DNA of 64,000 nucleotides from Stratiformator vulcanicus (GTDB lineage Bacteria; Planctomycetota; Planctomycetia; Planctomycetales; Planctomycetaceae): contig NZ_CP036268.1 of NCBI RefSeq assembly GCF_007744515.1, forward strand, positions 283,345-347,344, in the 5' to 3' direction. The notes beneath the pieces were generated by a model. The model saw only the letters and a program-made list of their open reading frames with translations. It ran no database searches and was not told the origin of the DNA. The translations under genes were made by a program, and so were the position numbers. Below, piece after piece: positions 44,482-53,209 of the stretch. Each line of letters opens with the position of its first letter. Positions within the stretch are counted from its first letter, which is position 1.

Positions 44482-45755
44482 TTGATGTCGCAACCCTCTC
44501 CGACGATCAAATGCAGCAGGACATTCACGGCGTCCATCGATGCCCAGCGTGCGGGGCATTCGGAGTCACGGACTTCTTTGAAGTTCATGACGTCCCGGTT
44601 CACGTCGGACTATTCTATGGATCCGCAAGAGAGGCCACGCAAGCTCCTTCAGGCGATATCGCTCTGAGCTACTGCCAAAGTTGCGGATTCATCCACAACC
44701 GGTTGTTCGACCCGTCGCTCATCAATTTCTCTCCAGGTTATGAAGTCGGGCTGCAATATTCGGAAACGTTTCAGAAGTTCATTGAAGGTGTCGCAAATCG
44801 GCTGATTGCCCGCTTTGGACTCAAGCGTAGCCGCATCCTTGAGATCGGGTGCGGAAACGGCTTCTTCCTAAAATTGCTTTGCAACCTCTGCGAAGGGCAC
44901 GGGATCGGTGTCGATCCAGCCGTTCCCACGGTCGGGGATGAAAGAGCCGGTCGGGGCACCGTCCACTTCATCCGCGACTATTTCGATGCAGACCATGCGA
45001 AACTCGAGGCCGACCTCATCTGCTGTTTGTCCGTGTTCGAGGATATCCCGAACCCCGGCGAATTCCTGCGCATCTTGCGGTCCGAGATCAAACAGAGAAA
45101 ACCAGCCGTCTATTTTGAAGTCTTTAATGCGGTGGAAGCGATTGAGCGTCGCGAGACGTGGAGCGTCCACTACGAGCAATGCAACTACTACAGCGAGCGA
45201 ACATTAAGAAACCTGTTTTTGCGGAATCATTTTGACGTTCTGCAGTCGGGCACATGCTACGAAGGTGGGCAATATGTGTTCGTTGAAGCCGTCCCGGCTG
45301 AGATGTCGTCTGTTAATGCTACAGCAGTGCCATTAAAGACCGACGGCGAGCAGAATTCAAAGTTGCCTGAATCGATTCGGCAGTTCGACAGCGCGCACCA
45401 AGATTGTTTGGAGTTCTGGAATAGGAAGCTGACGCGATTAAAGAACGACGGTAAGAAGGTCGTTCTCTGGGGCTCGGGCGGCAAAGGGATCATGTTCCTG
45501 AACTCGGTCGAGGCGGCATCAGTCATCCAGTACGTCGTGGAGATTAATCCGAACAAACACGGCAAGTTCATTGCCGGCACCGGACAGCAGATTGTCCCTC
45601 CGGAATTTCTGGCCGAGTATCGCCCCGACGTTATCGTGATCACAAACGCGCTTTACGAGCCCGAAATGAAGAAGCAGGCACGTGATCTCGGCGTTGATGC
45701 GGAATTTCTTATTGCCGGTGATTGCGAAGAGCGGCACCTATCGCATCGCAAATAG
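44478..45755 (+). CDS. Zinc-ribbon SAM-dependent C-methyltransferase (NDP-hexose type), copy 1
   Basis: The 425-residue protein has the three-part layout of NDP-sugar C-methyltransferases. An N-terminal zinc-binding region has Cys22/25 (CPAC) and Cys66/69 (CQSC). A class I SAM domain has ILEIGCGNGFFLKLL at 120-134. A C-terminal Rossmann-like domain has VVLWGSGGKGIMFLN and later VIVITNALYEPEMKKQA. Enzymes of this type methylate a ketosugar carbon, giving branched sugars. A second copy lies at 50875-52176 with low identity outside motifs, so the two probably act on different positions or sugars. Confidence 0.88.
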   Translation: MIDVATLSDDQMQQDIHGVHRCPACGAFGVTDFFEVHDVPVHVGLFYGSAREATQAPSGDIALSYCQSCGFIHNRLFDPSLINFSPGYEVGLQYSETFQKFIEGVANRLIARFGLKRSRILEIGCGNGFFLKLLCNLCEGHGIGVDPAVPTVGDERAGRGTVHFIRDYFDADHAKLEADLICCLSVFEDIPNPGEFLRILRSEIKQRKPAVYFEVFNAVEAIERRETWSVHYEQCNYYSERTLRNLFLRNHFDVLQSGTCYEGGQYVFVEAVPAEMSSVNATAVPLKTDGEQNSKLPESIRQFDSAHQDCLEFWNRKLTRLKNDGKKVVLWGSGGKGIMFLNSVEAASVIQYVVEINPNKHGKFIAGTGQQIVPPEFLAEYRPDVIVITNALYEPEMKKQARDLGVDAEFLIAGDCEERHLSHRK

Positions 45756-45809
45756 AGACGTTGTTCACCGTTCAAAAATACAACTCCCTGAATTTTAGGA
45801 TTCACTTCC

Positions 45810-46967
45810 ATGCTCCGTCCATTCTCGAACGCATTCGCAGGCAAGTCGGTCTTTGTGACCGGGCACACCGGATTTAAAGGGTCGTGGCTTTGCCTCTGGC
45901 TTGAGCGGCTCGGTGCTCACGTTACCGGCTATGCACTCGCTCCCCCGACGGATCCGAATCATTACACCGTGGGCCGGGTGCGCGATGTGTTGACCCGTGA
46001 CCATGAGGCCGACATCAGAGATCAGGATCGGCTGAACGCCGCCATGAAAGAGGCTGATCCTGACGTTGTGCTGCACCTCGCCGCTCAGACGGTGGTCCGC
46101 GAGGGTTATCGGTCTCCTAAAGAAACTTTTGATGTCAACGTGATGGGCACAGCCTGTGTCCTCGAGGCTGTCAGGGAGTTGGGAAAGCCACTGTCGGTTC
46201 TATGCATTACCTCAGACAAGTGCTACGAGAACGTCGAGCAGATTTGGGGATATCGAGAAACCGATGCCTTCGGTGACCATGACCCCTACGGCGGAAGCAA
46301 AGGGGCCGCTGAGGTCTTAATTCGCTCCTATCGCCACTCGTTCTTTCATCCGGAAAAGCTGCAAGAACACGGCGTCAAATTGGCCAGTGCTCGTGCCGGA
46401 AATGTGATCGGCGGAGGAGATTGGACCGCCAATGCGTTAATCGTCGATCTTGTCGATTCCCTGCGGAAAGACCAGCCGGTCGAGCTTCGTAACCCGGTCG
46501 CCTATCGCCCGTGGCAACACGTGCTGCAGGCGCTAAGCGGTTATTTGACGATCGCATCGCGGTTATTGCTGAGCGACGATCCGACGTACTGCTCCGGATA
46601 CAACATCGGGCCGTTGCCCGGCAATGAACTGTCCGTCCGTGAGGTCGTGGAGTGCTTTATTAATGAATGGGGCGACGGAAGCTGGGTCGATGTCAGCGAT
46701 CCTGATCAACTTCACGAAGCCACGCTGCTGCATCTGGCGATTGATAAAGCCCGTCGCGAGCTCGGGTGGAAGCCGGCCTGGACGGTCGAAGACTCCATTC
46801 GCAAGACCGCTCAGTGGTATCGCTGGCTGCAGGACGATGCTCGTTCGATCGGAGAATTAACCATCGCGCAGATTGCCGACTACGAAGCCGCAATGTCCGA
46901 TTGCTGCGACACGTCGGATAATAGCAACGGCGATGTTTCCGAAACGCATCCCGCCATCATCTGCTAG
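45810..46967 (+). CDS. rfbG: CDP-glucose 4,6-dehydratase
   Basis: RfbG converts CDP-glucose to CDP-4-keto-6-deoxyglucose, the branch point for several dideoxy and branched sugars. The 385-residue protein has the NAD-binding TGHTGFKGSW motif (17-26) typical of this enzyme. It also has HLAAQTVVREGYRSP, TSDKCYEN (135-142) and the catalytic YGGSK (Tyr160, Lys164). RAGNVIGGGDW, split by Gly, and FRPWQHVL-like YRPWQHVLQALSGYL are further family marks. The partner cytidylyltransferase is 5.3 kb downstream. No 3-dehydrase (RfbH) gene is present here, so the usual dideoxy route is not shown. Confidence 0.95.
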   Translation: MLRPFSNAFAGKSVFVTGHTGFKGSWLCLWLERLGAHVTGYALAPPTDPNHYTVGRVRDVLTRDHEADIRDQDRLNAAMKEADPDVVLHLAAQTVVREGYRSPKETFDVNVMGTACVLEAVRELGKPLSVLCITSDKCYENVEQIWGYRETDAFGDHDPYGGSKGAAEVLIRSYRHSFFHPEKLQEHGVKLASARAGNVIGGGDWTANALIVDLVDSLRKDQPVELRNPVAYRPWQHVLQALSGYLTIASRLLLSDDPTYCSGYNIGPLPGNELSVREVVECFINEWGDGSWVDVSDPDQLHEATLLHLAIDKARRELGWKPAWTVEDSIRKTAQWYRWLQDDARSIGELTIAQIADYEAAMSDCCDTSDNSNGDVSETHPAIIC

Positions 46968-46987
46968 ATGGTCCTCGCGAGCGGGAT

Positions 46988-47036
46988 CGGGGGAATTAAC
47001 CTTGCAAAATCTGCAAGATTACCCCCGGCACTTTTT
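46988..47036 (+). terminator. Intrinsic terminator-like hairpin inside the sugar locus
   Basis: CGGGGG and CCCCCG form the outer stem, and CTTGCA-AAATC-TGCAAG the inner stem with a TAA/TTA pairing between. It is followed after GGCAC-like bases by five T (47032-47036). It lies 20 bp after rfbG and 110 bp before the fusion gene, in the only sizeable gap of this part of the locus. Confidence 0.7.
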
Positions 47037-47146
47037 GACCCGTGGAAAACATGGCTTAACTTTCAGCAACAGTTGCCTTCTGACAACACTCCTCGCAAGC
47101 CAGCTCTCGCTCGCCGACTTGCCTGCCCTTTGAACGGATCACCGTT

Positions 47147-49897
47147 GTGACCACAGTCGCCGAACCGATTGCCGACATCTATAAGCAGTCGCGCAAGTTG
47201 CAGGCTCAGGCTCACCGGCTGATCCCCGGCGGATGCCACACGTATGCAAAAGGTGACGACCAATTCCCGCAACTCGCTCCCGGACTGATCGACCATGGGA
47301 AAGGTTGTCATGTCTGGGATGTTGACGGCAATGAATTTATCGAATACGGCATCGGATGCCGGGCCGTTACACTGGGCCACGGCTACGAGCGTGTCGTCGA
47401 GGCCGCTCGCAAGGAAATGGGGCGCGGGCTTAATTTTACACGACCGGCAAGGATCGAAGTTGAAGCCGCCGAGGCCCTGCTTGAGATGATCCCCGGCGGG
47501 GAAATGGTCAAGTTTGCCAAGAACGGTTCCGACGTCACGACGGCCGCGATCAAGTTGGCACGAGCTGCCACAGGGCGGACACATGTGGCCTTGTGCGCGA
47601 GTCATCCCTTCTTCTCAATCGACGACTGGTTCATCGGAACCACCGCGATCGACGCCGGTATCCCGCAGAGCGTAAAAGACCTTTCGCTCACTTTCCGCTA
47701 CAACGATATCGAAAGCGTCCGCAACCTCTTCGCTGGTCATTCAGGTCAAATTGCGGCCCTAATTCTTGAACCCGCGAAACATGAAGAACCGGCTAACAAC
47801 TTCTTACATGAAGTCCAGCAGCTCTGCCGCGATAACGGAACAGTCTTAATTTTTGATGAGATGATCACCGGATTTCGCTGGAACAACGGCGGCGCACAGG
47901 CGGAATATGGCATTACGCCTGATCTGTCGACCTTCGGCAAAGCACTGGCGAACGGGTTTTCTGTCTCGGCACTGGTCGGTAAACGTGACCTGATGGAACT
48001 CGGCGGCTTGCACCATCACGGCGATCGCGTCTTCTTACTGTCGACGACGCACGGCGCGGAATCTCACGCTCTGGCAGCCGCCATGGCGACGATCAGAACG
48101 TATCGCGATCTCCCGGTCGTCGAGACCCTCCACCGACAGGGGGCACGACTTCAAGATGGTCTTAATGAAATTATCGCTGCCCACGGGCTCAGCCAGCACG
48201 TTAAGGTTCCCGGTCGCACTTGCAGCCTGGTGTTTGCGGCGCTGGATCGAGACGGGAAGTCATCCCAGGCATTTCGCACGCTCTTAATGCAAGAGATTAT
48301 TCGTCGCGGCATTTTGGCGCCCTCGCTTGTCGTCAGCTATGCCCATACGAACGACGACATTGACCGGACGATTGAAGCCTTCGACGGTGCACTTGACGTT
48401 TACGAACAAGCACTTAGCGACGGTCCCGAACACTTCTTGGTGGGGCCTCCGACCAACGTGGTGTACCGAAAGCAGAACGGCGTGCATCCGGGAAGCTGGG
48501 TACAGTCCCATCTGCAGAACGCAGTGGTTGTGGCACCGCTCTCCGAAGAGATAGACCTTAACTCTGATCAAGAGACAGAGGAGTCGGATGGCGAGGAGTT
48601 GCACCGACTTTGCGAGACACTGTACCCGATTTGTCGCAGCCAGACCGGCCACGGTGTTCGCCGCACATTGGCCCAGCTTCAGAACTTAATCCCTCTCGAC
48701 ATCCACGAAGTGCCAACGGGAACCGAAGTCTTTGATTGGGTCGTCCCGCAAGAGTGGAATATTCGCGATGCGTCGATTCGCGATCAGGATGGCAACAGGC
48801 TGATCGATTTTAAAGACAGCAACCTGCACGTCGTCAACGGCAGTGTGCCCTGCCGCGAAACGGTGACGTGGAACGAATTAAAGTCCCACCTCCATACATT
48901 ACCGGAGTACCCGAACTGGATTCCTTATCGCACGGCATTTCATAAGCACGATTGGGGCTTCTGCTTGACACAGCGTCAGTATAATGAACTGGAACGACGC
49001 GGCGGCGAGCAGGCCTATGAAGTCTGTATCGACGCAAGTATTAAAGACGGATCCCTGACCTTCGGTGAATGCTTTCTTCCCGGCGAATCGGAAGAAGAAG
49101 TCTTTATTTCGACACACGTCTGTCATCCGTCGCTGGCAAACGACAATCTGTCGGGCATCGCCGTCGCGACATTTCTGGCGAAAGAACTGTCTCAGCGAAA
49201 ACGCCGGTTCTCTTATCGGTTTGTCTTCGTTCCGGCAACGATCGGTGCGATCACCTGGCTCGCGCTCAACGACCGGCAGACTGACAAGATTCGGCATGGC
49301 CTGGTCCTTGCACTGCTGGGAGACGCCGGTGCATTGAATTACCGCCGCAGTCGCAGTGGCGACGCGGAGATCGATCGAGTCGCAGCAGCAGTCCTGCGGC
49401 GAGATCAACATGCACGACTCCATGACTTTGAGCCTTACGGGTACGACCAGCGGCAATACTGCTCGCCCGGATTTAACCTTCCGATGGGGACGCTGACGCG
49501 GACGTTAGACGGACAATTCCCGGAGTATCACACATCGGCTGACAACCTGGGCTTCATTAAGCCCGAGTCGCTGGCAAACTCTTTAGAAACGTGCCTTTCA
49601 ATCTGCAGTGCGTTGGAACGTAACCAGGTTTATCGCTCGCTCAACCCGAAATGCGAGCCCCGGCTGGGGCACCACGGGCTTTATGAGTCGTTCGGGTCAG
49701 GAACCGACTCAAAGCAATTGCAACGGGCCGTTCAGTGGGTGCTGAATTTCTCCGACGGCACACATTCGGTTGTCGATATTGCAGAACGTGCCGACTTCGA
49801 CTTTGAACTCATCGCGACAGCGGCAGAGCGTCTTGAGCAGTGTGGCCTTATTGAGGCCGTCGATGATAGGTCTCAACTCGGGATGGACAACGCATGA
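47147..49897 (+). CDS. Fusion of class III aminotransferase (GSA-type) with DUF4910 aminopeptidase-like domain
   Basis: The 916-residue product starts with GTG. Residues about 20-430 are a class III PLP aminotransferase close to glutamate-1-semialdehyde aminomutase, with FDEMITGFRW (Asp237) and the PLP Lys265 in STFGKALANG. After an acidic linker (about 465-490) comes a DUF4910-type domain with an M28-peptidase-like metal site: STHVCHPSLANDNLSG near 655-670 and HTSADNLGFI further on. The Glu-containing segment expected after it reads PATIGAITWL, so the usual catalytic Glu may be missing. About residues 835-916 look like a winged helix. The next gene overlaps by 4 bp. Confidence 0.85.
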   Translation: MTTVAEPIADIYKQSRKLQAQAHRLIPGGCHTYAKGDDQFPQLAPGLIDHGKGCHVWDVDGNEFIEYGIGCRAVTLGHGYERVVEAARKEMGRGLNFTRPARIEVEAAEALLEMIPGGEMVKFAKNGSDVTTAAIKLARAATGRTHVALCASHPFFSIDDWFIGTTAIDAGIPQSVKDLSLTFRYNDIESVRNLFAGHSGQIAALILEPAKHEEPANNFLHEVQQLCRDNGTVLIFDEMITGFRWNNGGAQAEYGITPDLSTFGKALANGFSVSALVGKRDLMELGGLHHHGDRVFLLSTTHGAESHALAAAMATIRTYRDLPVVETLHRQGARLQDGLNEIIAAHGLSQHVKVPGRTCSLVFAALDRDGKSSQAFRTLLMQEIIRRGILAPSLVVSYAHTNDDIDRTIEAFDGALDVYEQALSDGPEHFLVGPPTNVVYRKQNGVHPGSWVQSHLQNAVVVAPLSEEIDLNSDQETEESDGEELHRLCETLYPICRSQTGHGVRRTLAQLQNLIPLDIHEVPTGTEVFDWVVPQEWNIRDASIRDQDGNRLIDFKDSNLHVVNGSVPCRETVTWNELKSHLHTLPEYPNWIPYRTAFHKHDWGFCLTQRQYNELERRGGEQAYEVCIDASIKDGSLTFGECFLPGESEEEVFISTHVCHPSLANDNLSGIAVATFLAKELSQRKRRFSYRFVFVPATIGAITWLALNDRQTDKIRHGLVLALLGDAGALNYRRSRSGDAEIDRVAAAVLRRDQHARLHDFEPYGYDQRQYCSPGFNLPMGTLTRTLDGQFPEYHTSADNLGFIKPESLANSLETCLSICSALERNQVYRSLNPKCEPRLGHHGLYESFGSGTDSKQLQRAVQWVLNFSDGTHSVVDIAERADFDFELIATAAERLEQCGLIEAVDDRSQLGMDNA

Positions 49898-50805
49898 ATA
49901 CCGTTTATTTCAACGCAACTCACGATGATGACCGCAGACGGGACGGCCTCTATAATGGCCAGCTCTACGTCTATACGACCACGCGCCACACGCGGGCGCT
50001 TCGCGACTTCGCCCGGGACATGTGTGAGCAGGCATTCGCACCGCATCACCCGCCGGAGGCTCAACATCACCTGCCGGTCGAGCAGTATGTCGAAATCCTG
50101 AAAGAGTTGAAGCCGAAGTTCATTCATCACCCGACTTGCAAAGAATTAATCCGCGGCATTCTAGCTGATGTTGGGGCCGACCTGGAACAGACTCACTTCG
50201 ACGTCCCCAGGCTTCGAACCGCATGTGCGGGGGACTACTTAAAGTCGGGACTGGCTTACGCCTTTAAGCCGCACCGCGATACTTGGTACTCCCCGCCGCA
50301 GTGTCAGCTCAACTGGTGGCTGCCAATCTATGAGGTCGAATCAGAAAACGTCATGGCATTTCATCCGAAGTATTGGACTGATCCGGTCAGTAATTCCTCG
50401 GAGGAATTCAACTATCAGGATTGGAATCAAAACGGGCGAAAGGCAGCGGTTTCGCAGGGCAAAGTCGATAGTCGCCGTCAGTCCGAGGCGCTCGAAACGT
50501 TGGAACTTGATCCCCAAGTTCGAGTCGTTACGGAGCCGGGCGGGCTATTAATCTTCTCGGCGGCCCATCTGCATTCAACGGTTCCAAACACCACAAATCA
50601 AACAAGATTCAGTATCGACTTTCGGACAGTCGACCGTCGCGACCTCGAAGCCGGTCGCGGTGCACCGAATATCGACAGTAAATGTTCCGGAACGACGATT
50701 CGCGACTACTTACGGGGTAGCGACTTCAGTCAGCTTCCCTCTGATTTGATTGCACGCTTCGACCGTGAAACAGCTCCCGCAAATCAAGAACTGGTCGGCG
50801 GCTGA
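49894..50805 (+). CDS. 2-oxoglutarate/Fe(II) oxygenase-like protein (phytanoyl-CoA dioxygenase type)
   Basis: The 303-residue protein has a His-x-Asp pair in FKPHRDTWY (His127, Asp129) and a distal His in AAHLHSTVP (His225 or His227). An Arg follows in TRFSIDFRTV about 11-17 residues later. This is the 2-His-1-carboxylate iron site plus the 2-oxoglutarate anchor. QLNWWLPIYEV between them is a typical core strand. It would hydroxylate or otherwise oxidise a sugar or an amino-acid substituent. It is translated together with the aminotransferase-DUF4910 fusion through a 4-bp overlap. The family call is by motif only. Confidence 0.72.
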   Translation: MNTVYFNATHDDDRRRDGLYNGQLYVYTTTRHTRALRDFARDMCEQAFAPHHPPEAQHHLPVEQYVEILKELKPKFIHHPTCKELIRGILADVGADLEQTHFDVPRLRTACAGDYLKSGLAYAFKPHRDTWYSPPQCQLNWWLPIYEVESENVMAFHPKYWTDPVSNSSEEFNYQDWNQNGRKAAVSQGKVDSRRQSEALETLELDPQVRVVTEPGGLLIFSAAHLHSTVPNTTNQTRFSIDFRTVDRRDLEAGRGAPNIDSKCSGTTIRDYLRGSDFSQLPSDLIARFDRETAPANQELVGG

Positions 50806-50874
50806 GTCGGCCACCTTCCATCATTAATACCGAATTCGATACCTCCCGCTTCCTTACTGCCAGAAAGAACCGAA

Positions 50875-52176
50875 ATGTCCGCTACCGCCGTTAATACTCC
50901 GGAAGTCCAGCCAACGTCCAGTCTGGCCAGTAAAAAGCGGCCGGCCCGTCATGGCTGCCGGTTTTGTAATCATCCGCTGACACACACGGTGGTCGATCTG
51001 GGGATGTCGCCGCTTTGCGAGAACTTCCTTACCTACGAACAATTAGGCGAGCCGGAGGTCTTCTATCCGCTGCACACTTATGTCTGCGAAAAGTGCTGGC
51101 TGGTGCAGGTGGAAGAGTACGTGCACGGTGCCGATATCTTCGGCGGTGAATACGCCTACTTCTCGTCGTTTTCCGACTCGTGGCTCAAGCACGCGGCCGC
51201 CTACGTCGACATGATCACGCCGCGGCTCGGTTTAACCGAGAAGTCGCAAGTCGTTGAACTCGCCAGTAATGACGGCTACCTGCTTAAGAACTTCGTGGCC
51301 AAGAACATTCCCGCGCTCGGAATCGAGCCGGCGGCCAATGTTGCAGAGGTCGCGAAGTCGGTCGGCGTTGAAAGTCGCAACACCTATTTCACGACCGAAG
51401 CCGCTGAGGAACTGGTTGCGGAGGGCATTAAAGCCGACCTGTTGATCGCCAACAATGTGCTCGCCCATGTCCCTGATCTCAACGATTTCGTCGGCGGGAT
51501 GAAGGTCATTCTTAATGAGGGCGGCACGATCACGGTCGAGTTCCCGCACCTGCTGCACATCATCGAAGAAACCCACTTCGATACGATGTATCAGGAGCAC
51601 TATTGCTACTATTCGCTGCTAACATTGCAGGCCGTTTTCGCCCATCACGGATTGACTATTTACGACCTCGATACGATTCCGACCCACGGCGGCTCGCTTC
51701 GGATTTATATCCGTCACGACAACGACAATACGAAACCGGTCACGTCGACAGTCAGTGAAGTGATTCAGCTTGAAGAGGCCTCCGGCTTCCGCGAAGTCGA
51801 AACCTATACCGCCTTCGCCGGCCGCACCGAGGAATCAAAGCGACGCATCCTCGAGTTCCTGATCAATGCGAAGCGTGAAGGAAAGACGGTCGTCGGTTAC
51901 GGGGCTCCCGGTAAGGGCAACACGCTTCTGAATTACTGTGGCGTTCGGGAAGACCTTCTCGAGTACGTCGTGGATCGCAACCCTTACAAGCACAATCGTT
52001 TTCTCGCGGGGACGCACATCCCTTGCTACGGACCGGAGAAGATCGCGGAAACGAAGCCGGATTATATTCTCATCCTGCCCTGGAACCTCAAAGACGAGAT
52101 CGCCGAGCAGCTTGAGTACACGCGGGAGTGGGGCGCCCAGCTTGCGGTGCCGATTCCGACGCTGACGGTATTCTAA
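50875..52176 (+). CDS. Zinc-ribbon SAM-dependent C-methyltransferase (NDP-hexose type), copy 2
   Basis: The 433-residue protein shows the complete C-methyltransferase layout. The zinc region has CRFC (Cys28/31) and CEKC (Cys71/74), with the family phrase DLGMSPLCENFL between. The SAM domain has VVELASNDGYLLKNF and IANNVLAHVPDLNDF. The active-site region reads FPHLLHIIEETHFDTMYQEHYCYYS in parts, ending in HEHYxY-like residues that are catalytic in TcaB9/CloU-type enzymes. The C-terminal domain has VVGYGAPGKGNTLLNYCG. This copy is close to the canonical family; copy 1 is more divergent. Confidence 0.93.
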   Translation: MSATAVNTPEVQPTSSLASKKRPARHGCRFCNHPLTHTVVDLGMSPLCENFLTYEQLGEPEVFYPLHTYVCEKCWLVQVEEYVHGADIFGGEYAYFSSFSDSWLKHAAAYVDMITPRLGLTEKSQVVELASNDGYLLKNFVAKNIPALGIEPAANVAEVAKSVGVESRNTYFTTEAAEELVAEGIKADLLIANNVLAHVPDLNDFVGGMKVILNEGGTITVEFPHLLHIIEETHFDTMYQEHYCYYSLLTLQAVFAHHGLTIYDLDTIPTHGGSLRIYIRHDNDNTKPVTSTVSEVIQLEEASGFREVETYTAFAGRTEESKRRILEFLINAKREGKTVVGYGAPGKGNTLLNYCGVREDLLEYVVDRNPYKHNRFLAGTHIPCYGPEKIAETKPDYILILPWNLKDEIAEQLEYTREWGAQLAVPIPTLTVF

Positions 52177-52211
52177 GTCGGCGAGCGCTGAATTCACAGG
52201 AATTAACTTGG

Positions 52212-52227
52212 AGGACAGGGATGTCCT
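52212..52227 (+). promoter_or_regulatory. Small hairpin in the spacer before rfbF
   Basis: AGGACA-GGGA-TGTCCT is a perfect 6-bp stem with a 4-nt loop in the 105-bp gap between the methyltransferase gene and rfbF. No T-run follows. It could influence mRNA processing or be chance. Confidence 0.25.
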
Positions 52228-52281
52228 GAGCCGGCAACTCGGCGATCAATTTTCTCAGAAGATGTCACGCGGGAGAAACCA

Positions 52282-53196
52282 GTGAAAGTCGTGTTGTTCT
52301 GTGGCGGAATGGGCATGCGACTCCGAGAATACTCGGAGTCGATCCCTAAGCCGATGGTGGATATCGGTTATCGGCCGGTGTTGTGGCATGTGATGAAGTA
52401 CTACGCCCACTTCGGGCATAAAGACTTCATCCTTTGCCTCGGCTGGAAGGCCGATGTAATTAAGCAGTATTTTCTTGAGTACGATGAGTGCGCTTCGAAT
52501 GACTTCGTCCTTTCGGGCGACGACAAGTCTGTCGATTTGCTGGCCAGCGATATCCATGACTGGCGAATCACATTCGTCGATACCGGTGCAACAAAGTGCA
52601 TCGGTGAGCGTCTTAAGGCGGTCGAACCTTACCTGGAAGGCGAACAGACCTTCCTGGCTAACTACACGGACGGGTTGTGCGATGTTCACTTGCCGAACTT
52701 GATCGATCTACATGAGCGTCGTAATTCGGTGGCGACATTCCTGTCGGTGCAGCCAACGCAATCGTTCCATACGGTCGTTACGGAACCGGAGGGAAGCGTC
52801 TCGCGCATTGACTCGGTGAAAGACAGCGATCTGTGGATTAATGCGGGCTTCTTCGTCCTCGATCAATCTGTCTTCAGCTATATGCGGAATGGCGAGGAGC
52901 TGGTTGAACAACCGTTCCGCCGATTAATTGAGGCTGAAAAGCTCAGCAGTCTGCGACACGAAGGTTTCTTCGCCTGTATGGATACCTTTAAGGAAAAGCA
53001 GTTGCTCGATGACATGTATGCCCGCAGTGAGACCCCTTGGGAACTGTGGAAGAATGAGAGCCGCCGTACGGATTCGGGCGCTGTCGAAGAGCCCGAGGAT
53101 CGATTGGCGAGAGACGTGAGTGAACTCGCCGACGAAGTCGGGCAACGGGTTGGGTTAAACGAAGTCAATTCGGCTCCCTCGCTTCAAACGACTTAG
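52282..53196 (+). CDS. rfbF: Glucose-1-phosphate cytidylyltransferase
   Basis: RfbF makes CDP-glucose from CTP and glucose-1-phosphate, feeding RfbG. The 304-residue protein has the nucleotidyltransferase motif FCGGMGMRLREYSESIPKP starting near residue 6. MVDIGYRPVLWHVMKYYAHFG follows in parts, then the NYTDGLCDV segment with the metal-binding Asp. SRIDSVKDSDLWINAGFFV is the family's product-binding region. The C-terminal ~45 residues are a low-complexity acidic extension beyond the usual length of about 257. A general sugar-phosphate nucleotidyltransferase is possible but pairing with RfbG supports cytidylyl transfer. Confidence 0.92.
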   Translation: MKVVLFCGGMGMRLREYSESIPKPMVDIGYRPVLWHVMKYYAHFGHKDFILCLGWKADVIKQYFLEYDECASNDFVLSGDDKSVDLLASDIHDWRITFVDTGATKCIGERLKAVEPYLEGEQTFLANYTDGLCDVHLPNLIDLHERRNSVATFLSVQPTQSFHTVVTEPEGSVSRIDSVKDSDLWINAGFFVLDQSVFSYMRNGEELVEQPFRRLIEAEKLSSLRHEGFFACMDTFKEKQLLDDMYARSETPWELWKNESRRTDSGAVEEPEDRLARDVSELADEVGQRVGLNEVNSAPSLQTT

Positions 53197-53209
53197 TCGG
53201 TGATCATCC

